A stretch of DNA of 64,000 bases from Agromyces kandeliae (GTDB taxonomy: Bacteria; Actinomycetota; Actinomycetes; Actinomycetales; Microbacteriaceae). Shown piece after piece: positions 33,483 through 43,181 of this stretch. Where the stretch lies: the NCBI RefSeq assembly GCF_009674665.1, contig NZ_WKJD01000007.1, positions 51,528-115,527 on the forward strand, written 5' to 3'. The notes below the pieces were generated by a model that was not told where the DNA came from, did not search any database, and saw only the letters and a program-made list of their open reading frames with translations. Within the stretch, counting starts at the first letter, position 1, and each line of letters opens with the position of its first letter. Made by a program: the position numbers and the translations under genes.

Positions 33483-34778
33483 ATGACGGACACGAGCCGG
33501 GACCGCCCTCCGGGACTGCGCCCGTGGTCGATGGTGCTCGGACTCGGCTTCGTGAGCCTGTTCATCGACATGGTCTCCGACGGGGCCATCTCGGTCGGCG
33601 GCGCGCTGCTGCAGCAGCTCGGGGCGTCCGCGGCGCTCGTGGGCGCCATCACCGGGACGGCGACGGCCGTGGCGCTCGTGCTGCGGCTCGTGACCGGACC
33701 GTGGGCCGACCGCAGCCGCGCGTACTGGGGTTTCTCGATCGCCGGCTATGCGATGAGCGCCGTGAGCGTTCCACTGCTCGCGCTGACGCCCTCGCTGGGC
33801 GCCGCCGCCCTCGCCACGGCGAGCGGGCTGATCCTCGCCGAGCGCACCGGCAAGGGCGTCCGAGGGCCGGCGAAGACCGTGCTGCTCGCGGATGCCGCGG
33901 AGGCGGTCGGTCGCGGCCGGGCGTTCGGTGTGCACAAGCTCCTCGACCAGGTCGGGGCGTTCGCCGGGCCGCTCGTCGTCGCCGCCATCGCAGCGGCGAC
34001 CGGCGAGCTGTGGCCCGCGTTCCTGGCGCTCGCCGTGCCGGCCGCCACCGCCATGGTGCTCCTGCTCTGGCTGCGGGCACGCGTGCCCGACACGCGCGTC
34101 TACGCGGCGCCGACGCCGGCGGAACCGCAACCGCCGGTGCCCTCGCCTGCGTCGGCGACCGCGACGCGTCGGTCGCCCGGTGCGCTCCTCGCGGGGCTCG
34201 GCGCGGTCCCCGCCCACGTTCGGACGACCTTCCTCCTCTTCGCCGCGTTCGCGGCGCTCACGACGTTCGGCCTGCTGAGCTTCGGCGTCCTGTCGTACCA
34301 CCTCGTCGCCGCCGAGCTCGTGCCGGTCGCGGGCGTGCCGCTCGTCTACGCCGTCGGCATGGCGACCGCCGCGATCGGTGCGGTGGCGACGGGATGGGCG
34401 TACGACCGCCTCGGCGCCGGCATCCTGTTCTCGGTGCCGGTGCTCACGGCGTTCGTACCGGGCATGGCGCTCGGCGGCAGCGTCGGCGTCGTCGTGGCGG
34501 GCGTGGCGGTCTGGGGGCTCGCCACCGGCATCCAGGACTCGACGGTCAAGGCCCTCGTCGCCGACCTCGTCCCGGCGGGCCAGCGCGGATCCGCGTACGG
34601 ATGGTTCGCGGTCTTCCAGGGCGTCGGCGCACTCGCCGGGGCGACCGTCGCCGGCCTGCTCTACGCCCAGCTCTCCGCGCTGGTGTGGCTCGTCGTCCTC
34701 CTGCAGGCGGCGGCCGCCGCCCTGCTCGTCGTCGTCCTGCGCCGCCGTCGCTCCGAGCGGATGCCGGAGCCCGCCTAG
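33483..34778 (+). CDS. MFS transporter
   Basis: The 431-residue membrane protein has 11-12 helices in two halves with a Pro/Ala linker (about 202-228). PWADRSRAYWGF-like loop after helix 2-3 (TGPWADRSR) and ERTGKGVRGPAKTVLLADA after helix 4 are typical of the MFS group that includes putative drug or sugar exporters of the YqgE/Bcr-like class. Substrate unknown. It ends 11 bp from a convergent acyltransferase gene. Confidence 0.9.
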   Translation: MTDTSRDRPPGLRPWSMVLGLGFVSLFIDMVSDGAISVGGALLQQLGASAALVGAITGTATAVALVLRLVTGPWADRSRAYWGFSIAGYAMSAVSVPLLALTPSLGAAALATASGLILAERTGKGVRGPAKTVLLADAAEAVGRGRAFGVHKLLDQVGAFAGPLVVAAIAAATGELWPAFLALAVPAATAMVLLLWLRARVPDTRVYAAPTPAEPQPPVPSPASATATRRSPGALLAGLGAVPAHVRTTFLLFAAFAALTTFGLLSFGVLSYHLVAAELVPVAGVPLVYAVGMATAAIGAVATGWAYDRLGAGILFSVPVLTAFVPGMALGGSVGVVVAGVAVWGLATGIQDSTVKALVADLVPAGQRGSAYGWFAVFQGVGALAGATVAGLLYAQLSALVWLVVLLQAAAAALLVVVLRRRRSERMPEPA

Positions 34779-34789
34779 CGCGACCGCGC

Positions 34790-36088
34790 TCACGCGAGCG
34801 CTGCGACCCGCTCGAGCTCCTGTCCGAGCACGACGGCGAACGAGGTCGCCGGGATGGCATCCGCGTCGCAGTGGACCGCGCACCGCAACATGCCGTCGTA
34901 CGACAGCGCGGCGACGCTGAGCCGCACGTTGCCCTGGATCGCGGAGACCGGCCACACCCGCTCCAGCGGGGCGCCGGCGAGTGCGAGCCGATGGCGCGGC
35001 CCCGGCACGTTCGTGACGAACATGACGATGAGCCGCTGGAATCGCACGAGCCGTCGGAAGAGCACCGTGCCGGTGCGGGTCCGCGTGAGCTCGAACTGGC
35101 CGCGCGAACGGGCGTCGGCCTTGCGTGCGCGTGTCAGCGCGGCGATCCGCGCGAGACGCGTCGCGACATCCGACTCGCCCGTCGGCAACGGCACGAGCAT
35201 GACCCCGACCGCGTTCCCCGAGCGGCCACGCGCGCCGAGCGCGACGGGCACGCTCGCCGGGAGCACCGGCGGGATCGGCCGGCCGCGGGAGCGGAGCGCG
35301 GCTTCGGCGGCCGCGCCGACGGCCGCGAGGAGCGCGTCGTTCACGGTGGCGCCGATCGTGCTCGCGCCGGCGGCGAGGGCATCGAGCGGCGCATCGACGA
35401 ACGCCACGCCGCGCCGAGGGCCGATGGGGCCGAGCAGGACGGTGCGCGGCACGGCGGGGCGGAGCACCGCGGCCGTGCGCTCCCAGCCCGAGGCGAGCAT
35501 GCGGAGGCGGGCCCGCAGGCCGCGTCGCGCCGACACGGCGGAGTCCGCGGGCGGCTCGACGCCGTCGCCGGGAGGGTCGACATCCGCCGCCGGCGCGGTT
35601 CCCGTCGGACCGAGCAGGAGCTCGACGAGGCCGACCGCGGCGAGCCCGTCGGCCATCGCGTGGTGGATCCGCAGGACCACGGCCACACGGCCCGGCGCGG
35701 CCCCGGGCACGAGCAGGAGCTCCCACAGCGGGCGGTCCGTCGGCATGGCGGTCACCATCAGGCGGGCGCAGAGCGCCTCCAATCCGGGGAGTCCGTCGAC
35801 GGGGTCGGCGAGGCGCACGTGCGCCTCGAGGTCGACCGGCACGCGCTCCCACGCGAAGCGCCTCCCGTCGCGCACGACCCGCTGCGACAGCCGCGGCTCC
35901 GACGGGATCACTGCGGCGAGCGCAGCACGGAGCGCCCGGAGGTCCACCTCGCCGCCGGGGCCGATCGGGCCGCCGGGCCCGAGCACGCCGGCCATCAGGA
36001 ACGCGTTGACCTGATCAGGCGCGTCGATCACGATGTTCGACGCATCGGCGGCCGAGAGCCGTTCGCGTCGTGCCGCGGGGCTGCCCAC
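34790..36088 (-). CDS. wax ester synthase/diacylglycerol acyltransferase (WS/DGAT)
   Basis: The 432-residue enzyme contains the catalytic HHxxxDG motif as H142-H-A-M-A-D147-G148, plus [30 protein letters not shown] and MFVTNVPGP from the C-terminal half. It transfers acyl groups from acyl-CoA to alcohols or diacylglycerol to make storage wax or triacylglycerol. The GTG start lies 6 bases after TAGACT (minus strand 36100-36095). It is divergent from purS; no lipid gene is adjacent. Confidence 0.92.
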   Translation of the reverse strand: MGSPAARRERLSAADASNIVIDAPDQVNAFLMAGVLGPGGPIGPGGEVDLRALRAALAAVIPSEPRLSQRVVRDGRRFAWERVPVDLEAHVRLADPVDGLPGLEALCARLMVTAMPTDRPLWELLLVPGAAPGRVAVVLRIHHAMADGLAAVGLVELLLGPTGTAPAADVDPPGDGVEPPADSAVSARRGLRARLRMLASGWERTAAVLRPAVPRTVLLGPIGPRRGVAFVDAPLDALAAGASTIGATVNDALLAAVGAAAEAALRSRGRPIPPVLPASVPVALGARGRSGNAVGVMLVPLPTGESDVATRLARIAALTRARKADARSRGQFELTRTRTGTVLFRRLVRFQRLIVMFVTNVPGPRHRLALAGAPLERVWPVSAIQGNVRLSVAALSYDGMLRCAVHCDADAIPATSFAVVLGQELERVAALA

Positions 36089-36132
36089 GGCCGCAGTCTA
36101 CGGCGGGCGACGAGCGGCGTCCGGGCGACGGA

Positions 36133-36138
36133 TAGAAT
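36133..36138 (+). promoter_or_regulatory. -10 box of the purSQ operon
   Basis: TAGAAT lies 39 bases before the purS GTG, leaving a leader of about 32 bases with ACGGAGAA as ribosome-binding site. This operon is therefore not leaderless. Confidence 0.5.
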
Positions 36139-36177
36139 CGACGCATCCACACCCTCGACACCGAACGGAGAACCGCG

Positions 36178-36498
36178 GTGCCCACCATCGTCGTCGAAGT
36201 GATGCCCAAGGCCGAACTGCTCGACCCGCAGGGGAAGGCCGTCGCCGGCGCGCTCTCCCGCACCGGGCACGCCGCGATCAGCGGGGTCCGGGTCGGCAAG
36301 CGCTTCGAGCTGACCGTCGACGGTCCGATCGACGACGCCGTGCGGGCCGAGGTCGCCGCGCTCGCCGAGCACGTGCTGTCGAACTCCGTGATCGAGGACG
36401 TCGTGGGCATCCACTACGAGCAGTCGAACGCGGAGCTGGCCGGCGAGGCCGCCGAGCACCACGACGGCTACGACGCCCCCGCGGGCGAGACCCACTGA
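36178..36498 (+). CDS. purS: FGAM synthase subunit PurS
   Basis: This small protein (106 residues; the family core is about 80) opens [20 protein letters not shown] and has [14 protein letters not shown], the PurS pattern. PurS dimers bridge PurQ and PurL in the three-part FGAM synthase. A 25-residue acidic tail ([19 protein letters not shown]) extends beyond the family core. The GTG start follows an ACGGAGAA site. purQ starts 17 bp after the stop. Confidence 0.95.
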   Translation: MPTIVVEVMPKAELLDPQGKAVAGALSRTGHAAISGVRVGKRFELTVDGPIDDAVRAEVAALAEHVLSNSVIEDVVGIHYEQSNAELAGEAAEHHDGYDAPAGETH

Positions 36499-36515
36499 GA
36501 CCGGGGAGCCAGCCC

Positions 36516-37214
36516 ATGCGCATCGGCGTCATCACGTTCCCCGGCTCGCTCGACGACCGCGACGCGCAGCGCGCCGTGCGGCTCGCCGGCGGCGAGCCCG
36601 TCGCGCTCTGGCACGGCTCGCACGACCTCGAGGGCGTCGACGCCCTGATCCTGCCGGGCGGCTTCAGCTACGGCGACTACCTGCGGTGCGGAGCGATCGC
36701 CTCGCTCAGCCCGATCATGACCGAGGTCGTCGACGCGGCGAACGCGGGGATGCCGGTGCTCGGCATCTGCAACGGCTTCCAGATGCTCGCCGAGGCGCAC
36801 CTGCTCGAGGGCGGCCTGATCCGCAACGACCACGGGTCGTTCATCTGCCGCGACCAGGTCCTGCGCGTCGAGAACGCGTCGACCGCGTGGACCGGCGAGT
36901 TCGAGGCCGGCCAGGAGATCACCATCCCGCTGAAGAACGGCGAGGGCGGGTTCATCGCGTCGGAGGAGACGCTCGATCGCCTCGAGGGCGAGGGTCGCGT
37001 GGCGTTCCGGTACGTGGGCGTGAACCCGAACGGATCGCTCCGCGACATCGCGGGCATCACGAACGCCGCCGGCAACGTCGTCGGGCTGATGCCGCACCCC
37101 GAGCACGCCGTCGAGCCCGGCTTCGGCCCCGACACCGCCGCGGCGATGCGTTCGGGCGTCGACGGGCTGGGCTTCTTCACGAGCGTCATCCGCCGCACCC
37201 TCGTCGAGGCGTAG
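36516..37214 (+). CDS. purQ: FGAM synthase glutaminase subunit PurQ
   Basis: The 232-residue class I amidotransferase feeds ammonia to Pur[16 protein letters not shown], the nucleophile elbow [14 protein letters not shown] (Cys about 87) and [11 protein letters not shown] (His/Glu) are visible. GGGGAG lies 9 bases before the ATG. The synthase subunit purL is 14 kb downstream, separated by about a dozen unrelated genes. Confidence 0.97.
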   Translation: MRIGVITFPGSLDDRDAQRAVRLAGGEPVALWHGSHDLEGVDALILPGGFSYGDYLRCGAIASLSPIMTEVVDAANAGMPVLGICNGFQMLAEAHLLEGGLIRNDHGSFICRDQVLRVENASTAWTGEFEAGQEITIPLKNGEGGFIASEETLDRLEGEGRVAFRYVGVNPNGSLRDIAGITNAAGNVVGLMPHPEHAVEPGFGPDTAAAMRSGVDGLGFFTSVIRRTLVEA

Positions 37215-37257
37215 CCTCCGCGGGCACCTCCCGTAGGCTGGCGCGCGGGAGGTGCCG

Positions 37258-38619
37258 ATGCCGACATCCGACGGAACCCGCCGCTGGTGGGCCACGCTCT
37301 CCGAGTCGATCTCGTCCCGGATCTGGCCGTTGCCCGTCGCGGCGATCATCGCCGCGGTCATCGCCGGCATCCTGCTGCCGATCCTCGACGCCGCCGTCGA
37401 CGACGTGCTGCCCGCATGGCTCGCGGCGATCCTGTTCAGCGGCGGCACCGACGCCGCGCGCGCCGTGCTCACGACGATCGCCGGCTCGCTGATCACCGCG
37501 ACCTCGCTCACGTTCTCACTCACCGTGGTCGCCCTGCAGCTGGCCAGCAACCAGGCCTCGCCGCGGCTGCTGCGCACGTTCGCCTCCGACCGGATGGTGC
37601 ACGTCACGCTCGCGACGTTCCTCGGGACGTTCGCCTACGCGCTCACGGTGCTCCGCTCGGTCTCGGACACCGGCGAGCTCGTGCCCCGGATCGCGGTGAC
37701 GGTCGCGTTCGTGCTCACCCTGGTGAGCGTCCTCATGCTCGTCCTGTTCCTCGCCCACCTGGCGAGCCGGCTCCGCGTCGAGACGATGCTCCGCGACGTC
37801 CACCGCGAGACGACGCGGACGATCGCCCTGGTCGGGGCGGACGACCGGCCGACGGCGCCCGCGCCGGTACGCCCCGCGCAGCCGCACGTGGTCCTCGCGC
37901 GCCGATCGGGCTTCGTGACCGGGATCGATCGCGACGCGGTGGTCGCCGCCGCGCGCGACCACGGCGCGGTCGTGCGCGAACTCCGACAGGTGGGCGCGAG
38001 CGTGATCGAGGGCACGCCCATCGCCGAGTGGTGGCCGACGATGTCGACGACGGATGCCGCGGCCGACCGGGGCACGCGCGCCGACCGGTCGGCGCTGGAG
38101 GCCGCCGTCGCCGGCGCGTACCACGTGGGGTACGAGCGCACGTCGCCCCAGGACATCGGGTTCGGCCTCCGCCAGCTCGCGGACATCGCGGCGAAGGCGC
38201 TCTCCCCCGGTGTCAACGATCCGACCACCGCCGTGCACGCGCTGAGCCACATCGCCGCCGTCCTCGGCGACCTCGCCGACCTCCCGGAGGGGCCGCCGGC
38301 GTACGCGGACGACGACGGAGCGGCGCGGGTCGTCCCGGTGCGCCACGACTTCGCCGAACTCGTCGAGGTCGGCATGCAGCAGGTCCGGCGCTACGGCGCG
38401 GCGGACCCCGACGTCGCGACCCGCCTGTTCGAACTCGTCGGCGACGTCGGGTGCCACGCCTCGCGGCCGGAGCATCGACGGGTCCTCGAGGGCCAGCTCG
38501 ACCGCCTCGTGGCGAGCGTGGCCGCCGCGGACTACGACGCGCACGAGCGCGCCGGGTTCGCGCGCCTCGAGGATCGCGCCCGCGACGTCCTGGCTCAGGC
38601 CGATCCGACGTCGGTGTAG
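37258..38619 (+). CDS. DUF2254 membrane protein
   Basis: The product (453 residues from the ATG; a GTG at 37252 would add two) has four N-terminal helices (IWPLPVAAIIAAVIAGILLPIL, AVLTTIAGSLITATSLTFSL, VTLATFLGTFAYALTVL, VTVAFVLTLVSVLMLVLFLAHL) and a soluble C-terminal half with RSGFVTGIDRDAV, TSPQDIGFGLRQLADIAAKALSPGVNDPTTA and a His/Glu-rich end. These are DUF2254 features; function unknown. TAGGCT at 37234-37239 and GGGAGG make a short-leader promoter. Its last 25 bases overlap the convergent micro-protein gene. Confidence 0.88.
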   Translation: MPTSDGTRRWWATLSESISSRIWPLPVAAIIAAVIAGILLPILDAAVDDVLPAWLAAILFSGGTDAARAVLTTIAGSLITATSLTFSLTVVALQLASNQASPRLLRTFASDRMVHVTLATFLGTFAYALTVLRSVSDTGELVPRIAVTVAFVLTLVSVLMLVLFLAHLASRLRVETMLRDVHRETTRTIALVGADDRPTAPAPVRPAQPHVVLARRSGFVTGIDRDAVVAAARDHGAVVRELRQVGASVIEGTPIAEWWPTMSTTDAAADRGTRADRSALEAAVAGAYHVGYERTSPQDIGFGLRQLADIAAKALSPGVNDPTTAVHALSHIAAVLGDLADLPEGPPAYADDDGAARVVPVRHDFAELVEVGMQQVRRYGAADPDVATRLFELVGDVGCHASRPEHRRVLEGQLDRLVASVAAADYDAHERAGFARLEDRARDVLAQADPTSV

Positions 38620-38804
38620 CGACCGGGTCGACCGGCCGATGCACCGGTGTAGGTGCCTGCTCCGACCGATGCGACGCCGCCGACGTAGCGGCCGGGGAGT
38701 GCGGGCGCGGCGAGCGGTACGTACGCTCCGCCGAGCGGGTGAGGTGCGACGGTGATCGGGGTCTCGTCGCGGTCGGCGTAGGCTTGCAGGGATCCGTGGT
38801 TCAT
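38595..38804 (-). CDS. 69-residue tyrosine-repeat micro-protein
   Basis: The ORF starts at an ATG preceded by GAAGGACGA, the same ribosome-binding sequence as the catalase gene upstream. After a polar head (MNHGSLQAYADRDETPITVA) it has GxY(V/T) units at residues 26 (GAYV), 38 (GRYV), 50 (GTYT) and 61 (GRYT), a 12, 12, 11 residue period. There is no signal peptide or membrane helix. I do not recognise it. It is on the catalase strand, 162 bp downstream, and its end overlaps the DUF2254 gene. The repeat regularity and ribosome site support it being real. Confidence 0.65.
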   Translation of the reverse strand: MNHGSLQAYADRDETPITVAPHPLGGAYVPLAAPALPGRYVGGVASVGAGTYTGASAGRPGRYTDVGSA

Positions 38805-38841
38805 CGTTCGTCCTTCAACGGGGTTCGTGGACATGGGTCCT

Positions 38842-38871
38842 GCGATGCCGGGGCTGCCACCCCGGCATCGC
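38842..38871 (-). terminator. 12-bp hairpin between catalase and micro-protein genes
   Basis: GCGATGCCGGGG (38842-38853) pairs perfectly with CCCCGGCATCGC (38860-38871) around a 6-base loop, about 95 bp after the catalase stop on the minus strand. It may end the furA-catalase message or attenuate read-through into the micro-protein gene. Confidence 0.55.
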
Positions 38872-38966
38872 GCTTCTCCGGGCGTGCGGGGGCACGACCG
38901 GTCGGGTGGCATCCGAGCCGCGCTGCCACGCGACCCGGACACGCGCCGGTGCTCCGGCGCCGCGGA

Positions 38967-40478
38967 CTACGCTGCGGCGTCGTCGGCCTCCGGCTGCTGG
39001 GGCGCGCCGGCGTCCACGCCCGACGCGTACGCCTCGCGCAGCGAGGTGCCGAGTCCGGCGTCGACGTTCGTCCAGTACTGGAAGAAGCGCTCGCGGATGT
39101 CGTCGACCGTGATCGCATGCGCCTGGCCCGAGAGCGTCTCGAGGAAGCGCGCCTTGGCGTCGGACGAGTACACGTCGCGGTAGAGCGCACCGGCCTGGCC
39201 GAAGTCGGAGTCGTCAGCGCGGAGGGTGTACGCCGAGCGGACGAGCGCGCCGTCGGCCTCCCAGCCGCCCTCGCCCGCGACCGCGGGGTCGGCGACCGGG
39301 CCGCCGACGGAGTTCGGGGCGTAGACCGGTGCGCTCGGCGCGCTGAAGTGGTACCGCGCCGCGCCGTCCTGCGAGTAGTCGTGCACGGGTGCCGCATGCG
39401 GGGCGTTGACCGGCAGCTGGGTGTAGTTCGTGCCGACGCGGTACCGCTGCGCATCGGGGTAGCTGAACACGCGCGCCATCAGCATCTTGTCGGGGCTGAT
39501 GGCGATGCCCGGCACCGTGTTCGCGGGGGAGAACGCGGCCTGCTCGATCTCCGCGAAGAAGTTCTGCGGGTTGCGGTCGAGGGTCAGCGTGCCGACCGGG
39601 ATCAGCGGGTAGTCGGCGTGCGGCCACACCTTGGTGAGGTCGAACGGGTTGAAGCGGTAGGTCTTGGCGTCCTCGTACGGCATGACCTGCACGAAGAGGT
39701 CCCACTTCGGGTGGTCGCCGCGCTCGATCGCCTCGTGCAGGTCGCGGCGGTAGAAGTCGGCGTCGGCGCCCGCGATCGCCTCGGCGGTCTCGGCGTCGAG
39801 GTGCAGGTCGCCCTGCTGCGAGCGGAAGTGGTACTTCACCCAGAACCGCTCGCCCTCGGCGTTGGTCCACTGGTACGTGTGCGAGCCGTAGCCCTGCATC
39901 TCGCGCCACGACTTCGGCAGGCCGCGGTCGCCCATGAGGTACGTGACCTGGTGGGCCGACTCGGGCGAGAGCGTCCAGAAGTCCCACTGCATGTCGGCGT
40001 CGCGCAGGCCCGAGCCCGGCAGGCGCTTCTGCGAGTGGATGAAGTCGGGGAACTTGATGGCGTCGCGGATGAAGAAGACCGGGGTGTTGTTGCCGACGAT
40101 GTCGTAGTTGCCCTCGGTCGTGTAGAACTTCAGCGAGAAGCCGCGGACGTCGCGCCAGGTGTCGGGCGAGCCCTGCTCACCGGCGACCGACGAGAAGCGC
40201 AGCAGCGTCTCGGACTCGGTGCCGGGCTGGAACACCGCCGCACGGGTGTAGGCCGAGACATCCGCCGTCACCTCGAAGCGGCCGAACGCGCCGCCGCCCT
40301 TGGCGTGCACGATGCGCTCCGGGATGCGCTCGCGATTGAACTGGGCCAGCTTCTCGACGAGGTAGCGGTCGTGCAGCACCGTGGCGCCGTCGGCGCCGAC
40401 CGTGAGCGAGTGCGCGTCGCTGGCGACCGGCGTGCCGGTCTGGGTGGTCGTCACGGGCGGGGTCGTAGGGTTCGACAT
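38967..40478 (-). CDS. katA: monofunctional haem catalase
   Basis: The 503-residue small-subunit catalase decomposes hydrogen peroxide. [16 protein letters not shown] holds the distal catalytic His, [26 protein letters not shown] the catalytic Asn, and [17 protein letters not shown] the haem-ligating Tyr. It sits downstream of furA with a 126-bp gap and its own GAAGGACG ribosome site. Such furA-kat pairs respond to peroxide or iron through the Fur-family repressor. The specific katA name is by family, not orthology. Confidence 0.96.
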   Translation of the reverse strand: MSNPTTPPVTTTQTGTPVASDAHSLTVGADGATVLHDRYLVEKLAQFNRERIPERIVHAKGGGAFGRFEVTADVSAYTRAAVFQPGTESETLLRFSSVAGEQGSPDTWRDVRGFSLKFYTTEGNYDIVGNNTPVFFIRDAIKFPDFIHSQKRLPGSGLRDADMQWDFWTLSPESAHQVTYLMGDRGLPKSWREMQGYGSHTYQWTNAEGERFWVKYHFRSQQGDLHLDAETAEAIAGADADFYRRDLHEAIERGDHPKWDLFVQVMPYEDAKTYRFNPFDLTKVWPHADYPLIPVGTLTLDRNPQNFFAEIEQAAFSPANTVPGIAISPDKMLMARVFSYPDAQRYRVGTNYTQLPVNAPHAAPVHDYSQDGAARYHFSAPSAPVYAPNSVGGPVADPAVAGEGGWEADGALVRSAYTLRADDSDFGQAGALYRDVYSSDAKARFLETLSGQAHAITVDDIRERFFQYWTNVDAGLGTSLREAYASGVDAGAPQQPEADDAAA

Positions 40479-40604
40479 GTCGTCCTTCTCTTCTCGGTGG
40501 GTGGATGCCTCGGCGCGGCGATGCACGGCGTGCGGGCACGACGAGCACCGCCGCGGTCGGGCGGTCGGCGCGCGAGCGCGCCGGGGCGAGCGGATGTCGC
40601 CGGG

Positions 40605-41045
40605 CTAGCCGGCGAGCTCCCGCTGGCAGTCGGCGCAGAGGCCCCAGAAGGTGACCTCGGCGGTGTGGATGGCGAAGCCGGCGGCGTCGGAGGGCGCCAG
40701 GCAGGGCGGTTCGCCGACGACGCAGTCGACGTCGGCGACGGCGTGGCACCGGGTGCACACGACGTGGTGGTGGTTGTCGCCGGTGCGGCTCTCGTAGAGC
40801 GCCGGAGACTCGGCCGGCTCGATGCGTCGCAGCAGGCCGGCGTCGGTGAGCGCGCCGAGCACGTTGTAGACCGACTGCAGCGACGTGCCGGGGAGCGCGA
40901 CCGTGACTCGCGAGAGCACCGCCTCGGCGTCGAGGTGCCCATGGCCGCTGACGGCGTCGAGCACTGCGAGGCGCGGTGCGGTCACCTTGAGGCCCGCAGC
41001 GCGGAGGCGCGCTGCGGCGTCATCGCGGTCGGTCTCGGTGTGCAT
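40605..41045 (-). CDS. furA: Fur-family repressor (FurA/CatR-like)
   Basis: The 146-residue product has the Fur winged helix (APRLAVLDAVSGHGHLDAEAVL, LQSVYNVLGALTDAGLL) and dimer domain with DNHHHVVCTRCHAVADVDC and GLCADC zinc pairs (two CxxC-type sites). It is the first gene of the catalase operon and the likely peroxide-sensing repressor. The ATG lies 6 bases after TAGGTT (minus strand 41057-41052), so the mRNA is probably leaderless, with a perfect 27-bp palindromic operator over the promoter. Confidence 0.95.
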   Translation of the reverse strand: MHTETDRDDAAARLRAAGLKVTAPRLAVLDAVSGHGHLDAEAVLSRVTVALPGTSLQSVYNVLGALTDAGLLRRIEPAESPALYESRTGDNHHHVVCTRCHAVADVDCVVGEPPCLAPSDAAGFAIHTAEVTFWGLCADCQRELAG

Positions 41046-41051
41046 GCCCCC

Positions 41052-41086
41052 AACCTAGCAGTTGTTTTGAGTAATTCAAAACAACT
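41052..41086 (-). promoter_or_regulatory. furA promoter and Fur box
   Basis: AGTTGTTTTGA (41060-41070) and TCAAAACAACT (41076-41086) are perfect 11-bp arms around GTAAT. On the minus strand TTTGAA (41080-41075) and TAGGTT (41057-41052) are 17 bp apart, so the palindrome covers -35 and spacer. Autorepression by FurA follows. Confidence 0.8.
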
Positions 41087-41209
41087 CCCCGACCGGTCGA
41101 GGTTCGCGGCGCACGCCGGGCTGCGCCAAAGCCCGCGCATAGCCTCGCGGCGAAGCATCGGATACGGACCGGTGCGCCGCACCGCACAGGACACCCCGGA
41201 GGACCGATC

Positions 41210-41692
41210 ATGACCGCTCAGAACACGAACACGACCACGGACGCGAAGGCGGACGACCCGGCGACGACGCCGGGCACGCCTGCCACCGCGCCGACCGAAC
41301 CGCTGCCGCCGACGGCGCAGACACCGCCCCCGTTCCACCCGACCGATCGGGGCGCGCCGGCCGCGGCAGCCCCGCCCGCCGGCGGCCGGCCGTCACCCGT
41401 CGACGATCGCACGCCCTGGTACCGCCGTGTCTGGGTGCTCGTCGTCGCGGCCGTCGTCGCAGCCCTCGTCTTCTTCGGTGCCGGCTTCGTCGCGGGCAAC
41501 GCCGCGGCCCTGTTCGGCGGTGTCGTCGGCGACCGGACCGGTGTCCCCGCCGGGCCGGGCTTCGGCGGCGACCGGGACGGCGACGGCTTCGCCCCCGGCG
41601 GCGACCGCCCGGGCTTCGGCGAGCCCGGCGAGCGCCCCGGATTCGGCGACGAGGACGGCGACGACGACACGGGCGCCGGCGCGGACTCCTGA
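41210..41692 (+). CDS. proline-rich single-pass membrane protein
   Basis: The 160-residue product has a 70-residue Thr/Pro/Ala-rich disordered head, one helix (VWVLVVAAVVAALVFFGAGFVAGNAAALF, about 74-102) and a Gly/Asp/Phe-rich tail with repeats around GFGGDRDGDGF, RPGFGEPG and RPGFGDEDG. Topology is likely cytoplasmic head and outside tail. CCGGAGG precedes the ATG. The acidic GD-rich tail could bind calcium loosely. No family recognised. Confidence 0.75.
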   Translation: MTAQNTNTTTDAKADDPATTPGTPATAPTEPLPPTAQTPPPFHPTDRGAPAAAAPPAGGRPSPVDDRTPWYRRVWVLVVAAVVAALVFFGAGFVAGNAAALFGGVVGDRTGVPAGPGFGGDRDGDGFAPGGDRPGFGEPGERPGFGDEDGDDDTGAGADS

Positions 41693-41711
41693 ACCGTTCG
41701 TCCGGCGGGCC

Positions 41712-43031
41712 TCAGCGCGCCCGATCGTCCGGGTCGGCGGACCGGTCGTCGCCCGAATCGGCGTCGGCGCCCGCGCGCGCACCCTCCTCGTCCTGGGGCT
41801 GCACCGGGATCGCCTGCGTGAACTCCGACGCGCGCTGCGCGCCGTCCGCCGTCCCGGAGAAGAGCCCGGCGCGCGGTATCGAACCCGTCGCCGGCTTCGC
41901 CGCCGACGGCTCCCCGGCCTGCCGCCGCGACTCGGACGCGGCATCCGTCGCCCCGCTCCGATCCGCGTCCGCCTCGGTCCGCTCCGCCGGCTCCGAGCCG
42001 ACCAGGACGCGCTGCTGCGGGAGCGCCGCGGCATCCTGGTCCCGGATCCACTCGACGAGGTCCTCGCGGACGAGGCACCGCAGGTCCCACAACGCCGCAG
42101 AGTCGGCTGCACTGACCAGCACGCGGACCCGCACGAGTCCGCCGGTCGCCTCGGTGACCTGCAGCACCTTCGTACGGCCGTCGAACAGCTCCTCGTCCTC
42201 GAGGATCCGGTCGAGCTCCTCGCGCATCGCATCCGTCGAGATCCGCCAGTCGACGTCCAGCTCGACCGAGCCGATGAGGGCGCTGCCGTACTTCGTCCAG
42301 TTCTGGAACGGCTTCGTCGTGAAGTACGTGCAGGGCAGCACGACGGTCCGCTCGTCCCACGTGACGACCACGACGTAGGTGAGGGTGATCTCGCGGATCC
42401 GGCCCCACTCGCCCTCGACGACGACGACGTCGTCGACGCGGATCGCCTCGCTGAACGCGATCTGGATCCCGGCGAACATGTTCGCGAGCACCGACTGCGC
42501 GGCGAGACCGGCGACGATCGACGCGATACCGGCGGAGGCGAGCACGCTCGCACCGACCGCGCGCACGCCAGGGAAGGTGAGCAGGATGGCGCCCACCGCA
42601 AGGATCACGATGACGACGACCACGAGGCGGCGCACGATCTGGAACTGCGTGTGCACGCGCCGCGCGACCCGGTTGTCGGCGACGTCCAACCGGTACCGGC
42701 TCACGCCCATGTCGGCGAGGAACAGGAACAGCTGCGCGACGAGCCAGGCGCCCGCCGCGATGATCGCGATGAGGAAGGCGTGGTCCACGGGAGGCCGCCA
42801 GCTCGCATCGGGGAACGCGAGCGCGATCGAGATCCACGCGCCGGCGACGAGGAGCACCGTCCGGAACGGCCACCGCGCGCGGCGGATCAGGATGCCCGCC
42901 CAGTCGCGGCGGCGCGCGACGGCCCGCACGATGATCGAGGCGATGGCCGAGATGATGAACGTGGCGATGACCGCGATGACGAGCGCGATCGCGAAGACCA
43001 GCATGGTCTCCCAGGTCGTGGCGTCGGGCAC
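41712..43031 (-). CDS. MscS-family mechanosensitive channel
   Basis: The 439-residue product has five hydrophobic helices; the pore-lining MscS helix is GASVLASAGIASIVAGLAAQSVLANMFAG, followed by the beta domain IRVDDVVVVEGEWGRIREITLTYVVVVTWDERTVVLPCTYF. The C-terminal roughly 90 residues are a disordered acidic tail. It should release solutes on osmotic down-shock. I chose the GTG at 43031 with GGAGGGAG upstream; the frame continues further but without a good start. Confidence 0.93.
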   Translation of the reverse strand: MPDATTWETMLVFAIALVIAVIATFIISAIASIIVRAVARRRDWAGILIRRARWPFRTVLLVAGAWISIALAFPDASWRPPVDHAFLIAIIAAGAWLVAQLFLFLADMGVSRYRLDVADNRVARRVHTQFQIVRRLVVVVIVILAVGAILLTFPGVRAVGASVLASAGIASIVAGLAAQSVLANMFAGIQIAFSEAIRVDDVVVVEGEWGRIREITLTYVVVVTWDERTVVLPCTYFTTKPFQNWTKYGSALIGSVELDVDWRISTDAMREELDRILEDEELFDGRTKVLQVTEATGGLVRVRVLVSAADSAALWDLRCLVREDLVEWIRDQDAAALPQQRVLVGSEPAERTEADADRSGATDAASESRRQAGEPSAAKPATGSIPRAGLFSGTADGAQRASEFTQAIPVQPQDEEGARAGADADSGDDRSADPDDRAR

Positions 43032-43181
43032 GGCGACTCCCTCCGGTCGGGCTCTCCAGCGTATGCGGGCCCCCCATGGCCGGTGCAAGCCGAGCGGCGA
43101 CCTCTCGGGGCCTGCCCAGCGCACGCCGAGGCGACGGCCAGCAGCCGGAAGCCGACCCGGTGACCGGGTCGGGCGGAGCGA

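Noticed and set aside
37287..41213. 1308-codon plus-strand frame
   Set aside because: Out of frame with DUF2254 and antisense to catalase and furA; a GC artefact.
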